A DNA stretch of 64,000 bases from Bedellia somnulentella (GCA_963576735.1 OY755173.1:12370873-12434872), one strand, 5' to 3'. Positions 15,101-30,100 are shown, numbered from the stretch's first letter. Notes: generated by a model not told the origin, from the letters alone. Numbers and translations are program-made.

Positions 15101-18100
15101 CTGGAGATCCGTTGTCGTATTGCTATGAAAATAAAGGTAACTATTTTTTACTTTAAAACATACATAAAAAATATAATGTTTTTCTATATTTTTGTTTAAT
15201 TTACCTTATTTTATTACCTTTTTTTTTTTTTTTTTCACCATCTTTTCCCCATGCAACTTTCAAAAGTGGCTGAGTAATTTCTAATTCCTTAGCTCTGGCT
15301 ACCCCTTCTAGGGATTTATAGCCGTGAGTATATGTATGTATGTATGTATTTTATTACAATTTTTTTCAGAAATACAAGCAGTGATCGAGTCACCAGCTAA
15401 CCCTTGCGTACCATCACCGTGTGGATTAAACTCTGAATGTAGAGATATAGGGGGAATTCCATCGTGCTCTTGCTTAATTGGATTTAAGGGAGTTCCGCCA
15501 AACTGTCGCCCAGAGTGTACTGTGAACAGTGACTGTAACAACGACAAAGCTTGCCTAAACACAAAATGTGTGAATCCTTGTACCGGCTCTTGTGGCAATA
15601 ATGCCGTGTGCCAAGTGGTAAACCATACTCCAATGTGTTCCTGTGTTAAAGGTTTTCAAGGAGATCCATTCACATTCTGCTCTATGAAACCACAAGGTAA
15701 TTTTAACCTCTATGTCCTCTCCCCAGTAAACATATTTGTTGCTTTTTCCCTTTGCTCCATTGTCCTGAAATAATGTCCACAATTGTATTGAAATTGTATT
15801 TCTGACTAACTAGTGTGCCTAGATCGAAATTAGATTTTGTATATATATTTTTGATATTGTAATAACTCATTTATTTGCTTTTATTTAGGGTTAACTTTCT
15901 TTACATAGTATACTACAAAATACGTATTATTACGATCTAAAGGTATACAGATGTAGTGAAACAATATTTATATATTTTTTACAGATATACCACAGCAAAG
16001 GAACCCTTGCTATCCATCGCCGTGTGGAGTTAATTCTAAATGTGACAATGGAACATGCTCTTGTTTACCAAATTATAGGGGCGATCCATATTTTGGATGT
16101 CGTCCAGACTGTGTGTTAAACTCAGATTGCCCATTTGACAAAGCTTGTTCACGGGGAAAGTGCGTTGATCCCTGTATCGACATGTGCGGGCTAGATGCAG
16201 AATGCGCTGTATACAACCACGTTGCTGCCTGCAGTTGCCCTATTGAAATGACAGGAAACGCATTTGTTAAATGTCACAAAATTGAAAGTAAGTTTATAAG
16301 AACTTATATTTTTACTACCATTTTTGGTCGTGTCAACATCAAATAGGTTTCCTGAAAATCTCCACAAACACTACTGGTCTCACACACCTAGATCTTCTTC
16401 CTTTGTCGATCATATCATTTCTATTTTATTAAATTATATGAATAAAGTAATAACAATATTATATAAAATTTATACTTGATCGGGGAATCGAGACTTCCAC
16501 AAAATTCTCGTTACTGTGCTCCTCCCATCCATCAGTTTCCCGCGACTTTTAAAATAAATAAAAACTGTATATAAAACAAAAACAAAGGCTTATAAAAAAA
16601 ACTGAACTATTGCTTTGTTTTCAGATCCGAAAAAGACACCCTGTGATCCGTCGCCATGTGGTCCAAATAGTATTTGCAGAGAAATAAATGGCCAATCCGT
16701 GTGCAGTTGTTTAGATAGTTATATTGGAAATCCACCTAACTGCAGACTTGAATGCCTACAAAGTACAGATTGCGAGCCTTCGCGTGCCTGCATTAACTAC
16801 AAATGTCAGAACCCATGTCTTGGAGCTTGTGGAATAAATGCTGAGTGTAAAGTGATCAATCATAATCCTGTTTGTACATGCCCAGAAAAATATACAGGGT
16901 CACCTTTTGATAGATGTTATGGTAAGTTTTTTTTAATTATGGAGATAATCAGCAATGAAATAATCGATGAGGCACAATCAAATGTAATAATGTTTATTTC
17001 AATAATGAGTATTGTCTTCGTGTATTTTATTTACGATAGCCGATAGTCAAATCCACATAGAAATTGGATGTCATTATAATTATTAATGAAGTATAAAGAA
17101 TATATACGTGGATAAATTGTAAAAAGGGAGAAATGGGTTGATTGAATTGAATAACTTTAAGAACCATTTTTGAGTGTATTATTAGTTAGAACTAAACAAT
17201 AAACCAAATCTAGAATCCAATAACTAAAACATATATTAACTTTATGCATGTTGTTTCTCGTAAAGAATTATGCGCCTTTATAGTTTACTCGTCATAACAT
17301 TCACCAGCAAGTATAGTTTCAAACAATACTTTAAAATATTATTAAATACGTTTACTTTCAGTACCAGCACCAGTAGAACCAACGAACCCATGTACACCGA
17401 ATCCATGCGGGCCTAATAGTATCTGTTTACCAAACGGAGATTCATACATTTGCACTTGTCAACCATCATTTGAAGGATCACCGCCGCAATGCCGACGAGA
17501 ATGCTCGACCAATGATGATTGCTCTTTAGGCAAAGCTTGTATTAGGTTTAAATGCAAAGATCCATGCCCGGGATCGTGTGGAATGAATACGCAATGCTCA
17601 GTTCGATTACATAGCCCGACGTGTTCTTGCAAAGAAGGCTTTTATGGCGATCCATTTACTCATTGTCTTGTCAAACCACAAGCTGTAGAAACAGTTGACG
17701 CATGTAACCCATCGCCTTGTGGAGCAAACGCAGTTTGTAAATCATCTCCCAACGGCGCTGCCGCATGTATTTGTGAACTAGGATATTTTGGAAACCCGTA
17801 TGAGATATGCAAGCCGGAATGCGTTGTAAATACCGATTGTCCTTTCGATAAAGCATGTTTGAAAAATAAATGTATAGATCCTTGTCCCGGCTCATGTGGT
17901 TCAACAGCTATTTGCCAGGTGATTAATCATTTACCTGTTTGTAACTGTGCTCAGGGTTACACTGGGAATCCGTACACTTATTGCCATATTATTATATCAT
18001 CTCCAGGTTAGTATTAACAAAATTGGTATATATTAGTGTTCATCATTACGTGATAATTATTTTACTAATTGGTTTTGTTTGTTTTAGATCTGTCTCCTTT

Positions 18101-21100
18101 AGACCCTTGTTTACCGAACCCATGTGGAAGTAATACTGTTTGTAAAAATGTGAATGGATATGCCGCCTGCTCTTGCATGCCCAATTTTATCGGTTCTCCA
18201 CCTGATTGTCGACCAGAATGTATAGTAAATGCTGAATGCAATTTTGATAAAACATGTATAAAGCAACGATGTGTGGATTCTTGTATTGGTGCCTGTGGTC
18301 AAACAGCTGAATGTAGAGTGGTCAATCATAATCCAATTTGTACTTGTCCACAAGGATATCAAGGAGACCCTTTCATAATTTGCGAAAAAGTTAAAAGTAA
18401 GGAAGTTTACTCAAATTCAAATAAAGTACTACCATAGCTAAAAAGCTAGCATACCTCAAACTCTAAATTGTACAAATAATGGTTTATTTAAATTGGATTT
18501 TGAATTTAGCATTTTTCTAATCAATAATATTTATTTATAAACAACAAAAATAAGCTACAACACAAAATTTTGATTACATATAGATGTCTCCTGGCTTGCT
18601 ACCATTGAACTAGGTACTCATTTACTTGTAATCTTTTATTTATATCATATTGTTTTTAGGTCTTCCTGCCGTTCAGCTTAATCCTTGTGTACCAAGCCCA
18701 TGTGGACCAAATTCACTATGCCAAGTAATTGGAAAAATACCAATGTGCACGTGCGTGAATAACTACATCGGTATACCACCTAATTGCAAACCTGAGTGTG
18801 TCATCAATTCCGAATGTCCCAGCAATAAAGCGTGTATAAACATGAAATGTAAGGATCCTTGTGTAGGAGCCTGTGGTTTGTACACAGCTTGTCAAGTTTA
18901 TCAGCATACTGCTATGTGTAGTTGTAAAGAGGGATATACTGGAAATCCATTTGAAAGCTGTCATCTCCAGGATAGTATTGGTAAGATTTCTACTTTTATT
19001 TTAAGATCAAAATATTCAGATCATTTGTGATCAATGTTTTTTTTTATATTTACAGTGTCAGTCCCAAGCGCGTATGATCAATGTAACCCAAACCCATGCG
19101 GATCAAATGCTGAATGTGACAACGGTTCTTGCAAATGCCTTCCGAATTACTTTGGAAATCCTTATTCAAGTTGTAGACCAGAATGCTCTCATAATTCAGA
19201 CTGTTCTCGTGATAAGGCTTGTTTAAAGGGTAAATGTATCGATCCGTGTCATAATGTTTGTGGACGAAATGCAAATTGCGCTGTTTACAACCATATTCCG
19301 ATGTGCACATGTCCCTCTAATACAACTGGAAATGCTTTCGACTCTTGTAATACTGTTATAAGTGAGTATTAGTTTTTTTATTATTGATTATCTAAACAAT
19401 TTTAACCCAACCTAATACTTCTATATTGTTTTAGCTGTTCCTGAGTCGAAAGACCCATGTACACCTTCCCCATGTGGCCCATTCAGTGTGTGTCGCACAA
19501 CAAATCGGAATGCAATGTGCTCTTGTCTAATGGGATACATTGGAGTTCCACCATCTTGCAGACCAGAATGTTTACTTGATACGGATTGTCCGAGTTTAAT
19601 GTCTTGTTCCAATCAAAAATGTATTAACCCGTGCGAAGGATCGTGTGGTTTTAACTCAGAATGTAAAGTTGTGAGTCACCGGCCAATTTGCTTTTGTAAG
19701 GACGGATATACAGGAAATCCTTTTACACAATGCGAAATCTTACTCAGTAAGTTATTCACTTTATAATTTATTAAGTCTTAATATGATAATAGGAAAAGAA
19801 TTGATTAAAAATTGCTTTTACTTACAGATGAGCCACCAAGGTCATCGCCATGTCTGCCATCACCATGTGGCCCTAATTCGATTTGTCAAGAATTACAAAA
19901 TGGCCATAGTTGCAAATGTCAAACAGATTACCGCGGAACCCCTCCATACTGTAAACCAGAATGCCTTGTAAATAGCGAATGTAGTCATAATTTGGCCTGC
20001 ATTAATAACAAATGTACGAACCCCTGTGCTGGTGCTTGTGATGCAAATGCTGAATGTCGTGTGGTCAGTCATTCGCCACAATGTCTTTGCAAACGTGGCT
20101 ATAAACTGAGTAGTGGAAACCAATGTGTTTTAGAAGAAGGTATGTAATCCTAGTCACCCAATCATATGATGTTGATAAATATAGAAAAAAACACAATTGG
20201 TAAGAAATCATTTTCCAATTCATAATTTCAGATCGTAAGCCTATTACACCAACAAAACCATGCCAACCGAACCCATGTGGACCCAACGCATTATGCCAGG
20301 AACACAACAATGCTGGAGGCTGTATTTGTGCTAGCGGATACTTTGGAAACCCGTATGAAGGTTGCCGGCCAGAATGTTTGGTGGACTCCGACTGCTCTCC
20401 CCATTTGACTTGTATTAACAGCAAATGTCATAGCCCATGTCCAGGTTTATGTGGAGTAAACGCAGAGTGCCAAGTGGTTAACCATGTACCAAAATGTTTC
20501 TGCTCCACTGGATTTAAGGGGAATCCATATGAACTATGCGATTTTATTCAAGGTAATTAAATACAGTCTACAATATATGCACTGGAAATTATTTCAGGCA
20601 AAGAATTAGATGCAGTGTTGTAAATAAGTACTTTGAGACACTTAATCATATGATATGTAGAATTGTACGTGGAATTCTGAGATACTATAAGATACGTAAT
20701 AAATAATACGTCCTCTCATTTTTACATAGAAAAAAACGAAAGATAGTATCTATTTATTGCCTAAAGGCATATGAACAATAAAATACAACCATAAATATTT
20801 CTTTTACATATTTCCAAGTATAATATGAGTTTACACCCATTTACTTTGCGTAATTACAAGTAGGGATATTTTATTGTATTGTATTGTAGTAGCAATAGTG
20901 TTATTTGCGTTAGCTAAAAATTATAGAGGGTGATAATTAATCACTGATTAACGATATCTCACTGCGACAAATCTACCATACAGTATTTGAAAATTATATA
21001 GTCTGATAAATAGCTTTTTATATACAACCTTGTTTTTTGCAGAAACTCGTAGTGACCCCTGCAATCCATCACCGTGCGGTCCATTTAGTACATGCACAAG

Positions 21101-24100
21101 TAGAAACAATCAAACAACATGCACGTGTCTACCCGAATATGTGGGTAGTCCACCGAATTGCAAGCCCGAATGTGTGATAAATCCGGAATGCCCGCTAAAC
21201 AAAGCATGTGTCACACAAAAGTGTTTAGACCCCTGTATTGGAACTTGCGGAGAGAACGCACAATGTCGCGTATATCGACACAGCCCTTACTGTACTTGCT
21301 TAGCTGGTTATGATGGAGATCCGTTTATTCGGTGTTCAAAAATACAAGCATTAACACCACAAAAATCTTCACCATGTGAACCAAGTCCATGTGGTCCATT
21401 CTCGATATGCAAAGAAAGGAATGGCTCCCCCATATGTAGTTGCAAAGATAATTATATCGGTGTACCCCCAAATTGCGCTCCCGAATGTTCTATAAATCAA
21501 GACTGTCCAAACGACAAAGCCTGCCTAAGAGAAAAGTGTGTAGATCCTTGTATTGGCTCATGTGGTACGAACACAGTTTGTAAAGCACGCGATCATCTGG
21601 CTATATGCACCTGTATTAACGGGTACAGAGGGGATCCTTTTGTTGGATGCTATGTCAAAAATGGTAAGTACGTTTTTTTGCATTGAATATGAATAAAGGT
21701 TCTTGTAAAGAGTCACTAATAATTTTGTCAACTATTTTCAGAAATGCCAGTCGTAGAGGATGTGTGTGAAAAAACAAATTGTGGTATACACGCACAATGT
21801 GTGAATGGAACCTGTCTCTGCTTACCGGGCTATAGTGGCAATCCACAAATAGAATGCAAGCCTGAATGCGTAACTGATAGGGGTTGCCCAAGTACTGAAA
21901 CTTGTATTCGTAATAAATGTATCGATCCTTGCCGAGAAGCCTGCGGGGTAGATGCTATATGTACGGTCTACAATCACATTGCGATCTGTGAATGTCCAGC
22001 CCAATTACAAGGGGATCCTTTCGTCGCCTGTCACCGTATCACTGGTAAGAAATTTGAATATTGCTGTCATTACAACCATTTCACCGTTTTATACATATTT
22101 TGAAAAGAAATTATGATTTTATATAATGCATTTAAGACTGTTTCGAAACAACACGAGATATTTGATTTTTTTAACGTCACATACTTTTTTAGCAGTGGAA
22201 ACAATAAGCAATCCATGTGTACCCAATCCATGTGGTCCAAACACTATATGCCGAGCAGCAGGCTCGGTTGCTCACTGTTCGTGTCGGCCGGCCACAGAAG
22301 AAGTAGTTCGAGGCTGCCAACCAGAGTGTCACACTGACACTGACTGCGCGTCGGACCGGGCCTGCCGCGCCGGCCGCTGCCAGGATCCTTGTATCGGCGC
22401 ATGCGGGGCTCATGCTCGATGCAGAATTGTCAGGCATAGCCCTATTTGCAGCTGTCCTCTTAATTATATCGGAGATCCATTTATTCGATGCTTACCAGGT
22501 AAATTAAATACAAAAACAAAACCAGATTTTTGTGTTGTCTTACACCATCTAATATATTTCTTTTTAGTTTTAGAAACTGAAAGTAAACAGGCTTCACCTT
22601 GCATGGATTGCGGTCCAAATGCTGAGTGTGATAATATCCAGTGTCGATGCAAAGAACACTTCTATGGACAGCCACCCTTCTGTCGTCGTGAATGCTCAAG
22701 CTCTAGCGATTGCAGCTGGCATCTTGCATGCATTAATCATCGTTGCATGGATCCATGCCCAGGAGCCTGTGGAAGAGATGCACTATGCCGAGCAGCTAGT
22801 CATAAACCCAATTGTGACTGTCCAGCGTCTATGACTGGAAATCCGTTCGTTGAATGTCGCATCATCGATCAAAACCGTAAGATGCATAAAAGAAGGCTTA
22901 AATCGGAAAATATATTATTGCAGAAATGTTTAGCTGCTGTGATCGAAAATACACTAATCAAAGAAGCTTAGGAAAACTTTAGGCTATATGTCAGTCCGTT
23001 GTTTCACATTTAAGGCTTAGGCATGGGTCTTACTTGTTAAACAGGACTTGCCATATAAAATAACGTACACTTTACACACATAATTGCAGGCTTTCACTCT
23101 TGCTTTCTTGGAATTTTAATTGAAACAAAGATTGGTTTCTTACTTTTTAACTATACCATTACAGAAAAAGTACTACCTCAAGACCCTTGCACTCCATCGC
23201 CGTGTGGTCCTGGAGCAATTTGTCGTAGCAGAGGCACAGGCGCTTCGTGCGAATGCGAAATGGGTCTTAAAGGTGATCCATACACTGGATGTCGCCCCGA
23301 GTGTTTAGCCGATTCAGATTGTCCACCATCAAGGGCTTGTATTCGCTCGCATTGCCGTGACCCTTGTCAAGGGACCTGTGGAGTAAACGCTCTGTGTGAA
23401 ACAGTAAATCATATACCTCTCTGTTCCTGTCCCTCTGGAACAAAAGGAAATGCATTTGTTAGATGTGAAGTTATATTACAAGGTATGTTATTTTATTAAA
23501 CATTATTTTACTTACAACTTTCCAAAAGTGGCTGAGGAATTTCTAATTCCTTAGCTCTGGCTACCCCTACTAGGGAATTATAGCCTATAGCACTGCTAGC
23601 AACTTTTATATTTTAAATTAATGTTTAGACAATTTGTCAGTCATAATTTAGTAATATAATTTTAATAAATAATATTATCAATATTTTTCTGCTCCACATC
23701 CTTAATTAATTGTAGTAATTTAAAAATCACATTTTGTATGTGTTTTTGTTTCAGCTCCACCATGCACACCGTCACCGTGCGGTCCAGGTGCTCTTTGCAC
23801 AGTGTCTGGTGACAGCGCTGTTTGCTCCTGTCCAATGGGAACATCAGGCGATGCGGCCTCTGTAGGATGCAGACCCGAGTGCGTTGTCAGCTCTGAATGT
23901 CCTCGTGATCGTGCTTGTGTGCGTAACAAATGTATCGACCCTTGTATTGGATCTTGTGGAAACAACGCACTTTGCAGAGTATTCGACCATGCCCCGATAT
24001 GTTCTTGCCCACCTTCAATGACCGGAGATCCCTTCTTGGATTGTAGAACTAAAGGTACAAGCTTAGCTATAAATGAAACAACTCGTAACTAGATATTAGC

Positions 24101-27100
24101 AAGAAGAAGTAACTAATTTTAAATATTAATTACAGATGTAATGCCATCAGTGTATGACCCCTGCGATCCCAATCCCTGTGGATCCTATGGTATGTGTCGG
24201 GACGGCCAATGTTTATATCCCGAATGCGTTGTTAATGATGACTGCGGTGGAGATAGAGCTTGCGTAAACCGCAAGTGTATAGATCCTTGCATTGGAGCTT
24301 GTGGCATTAACGCAATTTGCGTAGGAGTGCGGCACGCTGGAGTTTGTTCATGTCCAGCTAGCTACACTGGATCTCCACTGGTGCGCTGTGAACATATGAC
24401 ACCAAATTTACCTGCTCCTACACCAGAATGTACATCAAATGACCAATGTGCTGATAATGCTGCGTGTATAAATTCCCGTTGCGTCACTTTGTGCACTCCA
24501 ACCAGTTGTGGCCTAAACGCCCGTTGTTTGGCTCGTGACCATAGAATTCTGTGTGCTTGTCTAGCAGGCTTCGAAGGAGATGCTTATACTGCTTGTTATT
24601 CAGGTATTTATTTTATATTTTCATTATTTGAATTGGTCTCATGAAATTTATATCGAATTAAAATTGTATAGGTCTCATGAAATTTATATCGAATTAAAAT
24701 TGTATATATCGCATCTTTTGTTAATTTTCTGGATTTCTTTATCTTTAATTTGTTTCTTATTTTCAGTGCAATGTCATAGCAATAACGACTGTCCTTATGA
24801 CGAAAGTTGCGAAGGAGGTTCTTGTATCAAAGTGTGCTCTCGAGTACACTGTGGTCTCGAAGCTCAATGCGTGGCTCGTGGACACGTGGCAAACTGTGAG
24901 TGCCAAGCTGGCGCTTTTGGCAACCCTTGGACAGGATGTCACCGCGCTGAATGTACCGTTGATGAGGAATGCGCTTCGTGGTTGGCTTGCCGCTCTGGTC
25001 GCTGTGTCGATCCTTGCCCTGGTGTGTGTGCCGTCAATGCACTTTGTACAGTGAACAGACACAAACCTATGTGTGAGTGTTCTCGTGGTACTACCGGCAA
25101 CCCACTCGTTGAATGTCGTGCAGGTACTGATAATATATAATTTAAATTAAGTTTAGCAACATTTTCTTTAATAACATAAATTCTGATCACAATTTTGGTT
25201 TTCAGTCGTTGAAGATCGCCCTGAATGTACTTCAGATGGTGACTGTAGTCCGGAGTTTGCTTGTATACAGGGTAAATGCCAAAACCCGTGTACTGAGCGA
25301 TCTTGTGGAATTAACGCGATATGTCGAGTAGCAAACACATTACCATTCAGAACTTTGGTATGCGAATGCCCTAAACCTTTGATTGGCGATGCATCAGTAC
25401 AATGTGAATTGAGTAAGTATCATTCATTTATTTTCAAGGTCATAAAATTTTATGTTAATGCTTATTGTATGTTTCATTTAAAACTCAAATTAAAGTTTGT
25501 TTTACCGAATACAGGTTGAGAACAGTATAGTTAGCTCTTAAAGTATACTCGTACGCTTGATGGGATCCAGATCACTGCGGAGAAAAGATTCAGCGGTTTA
25601 CTCGTTTATGATTTTTATTGAACGGTATGCCAGAAATACCATCACGCAAAATGTGTATAATGTACATACACATAAAATATTGTAACATATGGAATGCATA
25701 TTAGTATTTATTTTCTTACTTCTTCTGTACAGCTTCTTTATAATTTCCAAAATTGTATATAAAAATATCAATCTACTATGTACAGCAAGCACGTTCCACT
25801 TACTCGTATATCTAGAGAGCAATTATCTTCTCATAATAAATATCAGCAATTCGCGTTCCCTGACGTGTCGTTTGGATATTGTTATCAAATGTTAATTGTT
25901 TGATGAATGTTTGTAGAGAGTGGATGTAGTACCGATGGTGAGTGCGGCGCGGAGGAGCGTTGTACGTCAGGCGCATGCGTGCCGGCGTGCGACGCCAACA
26001 GCTGCGGCGCGGGAGCCGAGTGTCGTGCTGCTGCGCATCGACCCAACTGCGTCTGTGTACCGCCACTGCAAGGCAATCCGAATGTGGCTTGTACTCCCGG
26101 TAAGCTAGATTTTATGGGAAATTTAGATTAGACAGTGTTATTGCCGATTTTTATCATTTTATTTTAGTTACCTACCTACTCAAAATATAAATTAAATCAG
26201 AGTTTTATAACTAACAAGTAATTAGTTTTTCTGCATATATTTGCGACTTGGCTATAGATCAAATTAATTTTAAATCAAGTTATTGGGCTACAATTTCTTT
26301 CATACAAATTTCTTCAGATATGTATTCAGTTCGGTTAGCGTTATTCACAAAAACTAATATAAGTTTTGCAATTTGTTTAAATTGGTCGATGTTTATAACC
26401 AGATGAGCAGTTATTTTTGTGTTAGAAAGATAAAGTACCTGCTGATTTAAAAATATTACAAATAAGCTTAAACATAATATTATTGCAGGCGTAGGTGGCG
26501 CAGAGTGCTCGATTGACTCGCAGTGCGGTGCAGCGGAAGCATGCATCCGCGGCGCATGTGTGGCAGCGTGCGCCGGAGCTTGCGGCAGCGGTGCTTTGTG
26601 CGAGGCGGAGCGACATCGCGCGCGCTGCCACTGCCCGCCCGGCACCGCTGGCGATCCGGCACGACTGTGCTACACACGTAAGTGCTCTGTGCTTACCGAT
26701 TCTGTACTTCTTACGTATTTGTGCAATTGCATTCTTACTACTTCTGATGACAATATTATATGTTTGAATGTGTTTTTTACAGCGGAATGCACTAGTGACG
26801 ACAATTGTCCTTTCGACAAAAATTGTATTAACGGTTATTGTCAAGACCCTTGCACCCTTGGATCACCGTGTGGCCGAGACGCCGTGTGTGAAGTAGTTGC
26901 ACATTCTGCTACGTGTCGCTGCCCACCCGGAACACAAGGAGACGCCCGACGAGCCTGCGTATCTGCCGTTTGTCACTACAACGAAGACTGTGCTGAGTCA
27001 CATCTCTGTGACCGGCTCAACCGTATCTGCCGCCCAGCTTGTTCGGAAGACGCATGCGCTCCAGGTGCAATATGCACTGCACGTGCACATAACCCCGTAT

Positions 27101-30100
27101 GTTCCTGTCCTTCTGGCCGCTCCGGTGATCCTTATTTACGCGGTTGTTCAACCACGGTTCTGCAAACTGCTGAATGTACCACTGATTCCGACTGTTTATC
27201 TCCCCTCGCTTGCGTCAATTCTCGCTGTGTTGATCTGTGCCTTGGAAACCCTTGTGAAGCTAAACTTATATGCAAAACTGTCGATGTATTGCCTTTGCGA
27301 GCCGTTGCATGTGTCTGTCCTGATGGCGGCCGTGTGGCTCCCGACAGTGGATGTAGATCACCTCCTAACGCTGAATGTTCAGTCGATACCGAATGTCCCG
27401 CTTCTCACAATTGCCGACGTGGAAGCTGTGTGGAAGCTTGCAGAGCTGATCCTTGCGGAATCAACGCTCTGTGCGAGTCATCTGATCATGCTTCCGTTTG
27501 TGTTTGTCCTCATGGTTATGTTGGAAATCCAAGAATAGAGTGCAATACAGGTAAGAATGCACTTTTTTTTATATGTCAAATATAATCCTTACGTCTCTTT
27601 GACGTACAAAGAGTGACGTGTTTATTTGAATTGGTTACAGAACCGCGACAACCTACTATCTGGGAATGCTATATGGATGAAGAGTGTGGATCCGACAGAG
27701 CGTGTGTTGACCGAGCTTGTGTTAACCCATGTATTGGAGCATGTGGGTTAGGTGCTTTGTGTCGTGTACAAAACCATAAAGCAATCTGCAATTGTCCACG
27801 AGGATATACCGGAGACGCCTTTGTCAATTGTTTACCGCGTAAGTATTTACGTGCATTTTGTTTTACATATTCAATATTGCACATCATAATTGAAACATTA
27901 TAAATATAACGCTAATGTATAAATGATATTAGATACAAACTACTAATAATGAATTTGGTCAATTATATTTGGTAAAATGAACTGAAGGAAAATCAAATAC
28001 TTTAAAAATTATATTTTTAAATATAATATATAATTCTTTTATTTTTCCGGTAGCTTCGGATAAGTCAGTGATACCTGTGGGATGCAAAGCCAACTCGGAC
28101 TGTCCACTATCTCAAGCTTGTATAAACAGTGCTTGCGCTGATCCCTGCGCCTGCGGACCTCATGCTGAATGTTCAGTCATAAGACATCACCCGGTATGTT
28201 TTTGCGAGCAAGGACACTCTGGAAACCCATACACAGGTTGCATCAAAGGTAAGGAAATAATATATTTATTGAGAAGTAAATATTTTGGCTCAAATAAGTA
28301 TTTGTATTTGAATTATTTAAATCGATATATTTGCCATAGTTATTACCTTGATTTATCAACCATTATAATAAAAATAAATAAATATACGGACATATTATAT
28401 ACGGATCAAGTTAGCCACAAACTAAGTAAGACTTGTATTAAGGGATACCAACTCGACGATATATTTAATATTATAAATATATATTACACATATAAATAAC
28501 ACCCAAGACTAAGATACAATAAGTTGTGCTAATTACAAAAATGTTGCTCTTAGCGGGGATCGAACCCGCAACCTCCGGACCGAGAAGCTAGTCACCTAAC
28601 CGCTCGACCACGGACGTCGTTATTACTGTTGAACTTTAAAAATTGTCTTAATAGCGTTCTTTTTGGTAGAAAAATTAGTATTATTTATTATTTATAACTC
28701 TGCTTTACACCACTCTTTTATTTTGCAGTTGGATGTTCTACAAATGCAGAATGTGCTGACGCCGATATGTGTTACAACGGCGCATGCGTCAGTCCCTGCT
28801 TAGTAGAAAATCCGTGTGCAATTACGGCCCAATGTTATGGAAAAGCTCATCGCTCAGATTGTGCATGTCCATCAGGAACTAAAGGAAACCCATATGTAAG
28901 ATGTCGATCTGCTGAGTGTGAAGTAAATGCTGATTGTAATGACGATAGTATTTGTGTACGAGGAATTTGCACCAACGCTTGTGCAGAATCACCTTGTGCG
29001 TCAAATGCTGAATGTTATGCAAGAAATCATGCTGCGTCATGCAAATGTCCATCCGCTTTACCGTTGGGCGATCCTTTCACACTTTGTCAGAAACTTGAAG
29101 TTATTGGAGAACCAGAGTGTCGTGTGGATGGCGACTGTCCTAGTGGTCAAGCTTGTCTTAGAGATCTTTGTCGAGAAGCCTGCACTGAATTGAAGCCATG
29201 TGCCGTCAACGCTAAGTGTTCAGTATCTGATAGTGTGCCTTTCCGGACCCTAGTATGCCGATGCCCTGAAGGCTATCTTCCAGATGAAGCAGGATCCTGT
29301 AAACCAGCTCCACTTCCGCCATTTAGTTGTGCTTCTGATGACGACTGCGGAAATGAAGAATCCTGTATTAACAGAATTTGTCGAGACCCTTGCAATTGCG
29401 GTGAAAATGCAGAATGTTTTATTAAAAATCACAGACCTGTTTGCACTTGCCCTGAAGGATTTGGTGGAAATCCATATAGAGCATGTCGAATAGTTGGATG
29501 CCGGTCTAATTCAGAATGTGAATCTTATGAAGCGTGTGTCAATGGTAACTGTCTTAGTCCTTGTTTATTGAATAGCACGTGTGGGCCGAATGCTGAATGT
29601 TACGTAGAAAGAAATCTCCCATTATGCCGCTGTCAACCAGGATTTGAAGGAGATGCATATCGTGCCTGTAATGCTATTGAATGTAGATCAAATGGAGATT
29701 GTCCTCTAGACAAGCAATGCCATTCTCACAGATGTATAAACCCGTGTCTCTCTGGAAACGTTTGTGGCAAAAACGCTGAATGTCTTGTTCGCAATCACAT
29801 ACCAGTATGCAAATGTGTACAAGGTTACTCAGGCAGCCCATACATTGAATGCCAGCCACCTATTATTGAAGAATGCTATGTTGACGCTGATTGTCCACCT
29901 AGATCAGCATGTTTGTCTTCAAAATGTGTTAATCCATGTACAGCCTTAACTCCGTGCGTAAGACCAGCTAAATGTGAAGTATCACCGACATTGCCTGTAA
30001 GAACTATGCTCTGCACATGTCCACCAGGGTATGTAAGCAGCGGAGGTGGACTTTGTAGACCAGCACTTTCAATTGAAGAATCAGCTTGTGAGATTGATGA

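Noticed and set aside
28541..28620. A minus-strand tRNA gene
   Set aside because: Same reasoning: a second copy with the same extended body lies at 51000-51238.
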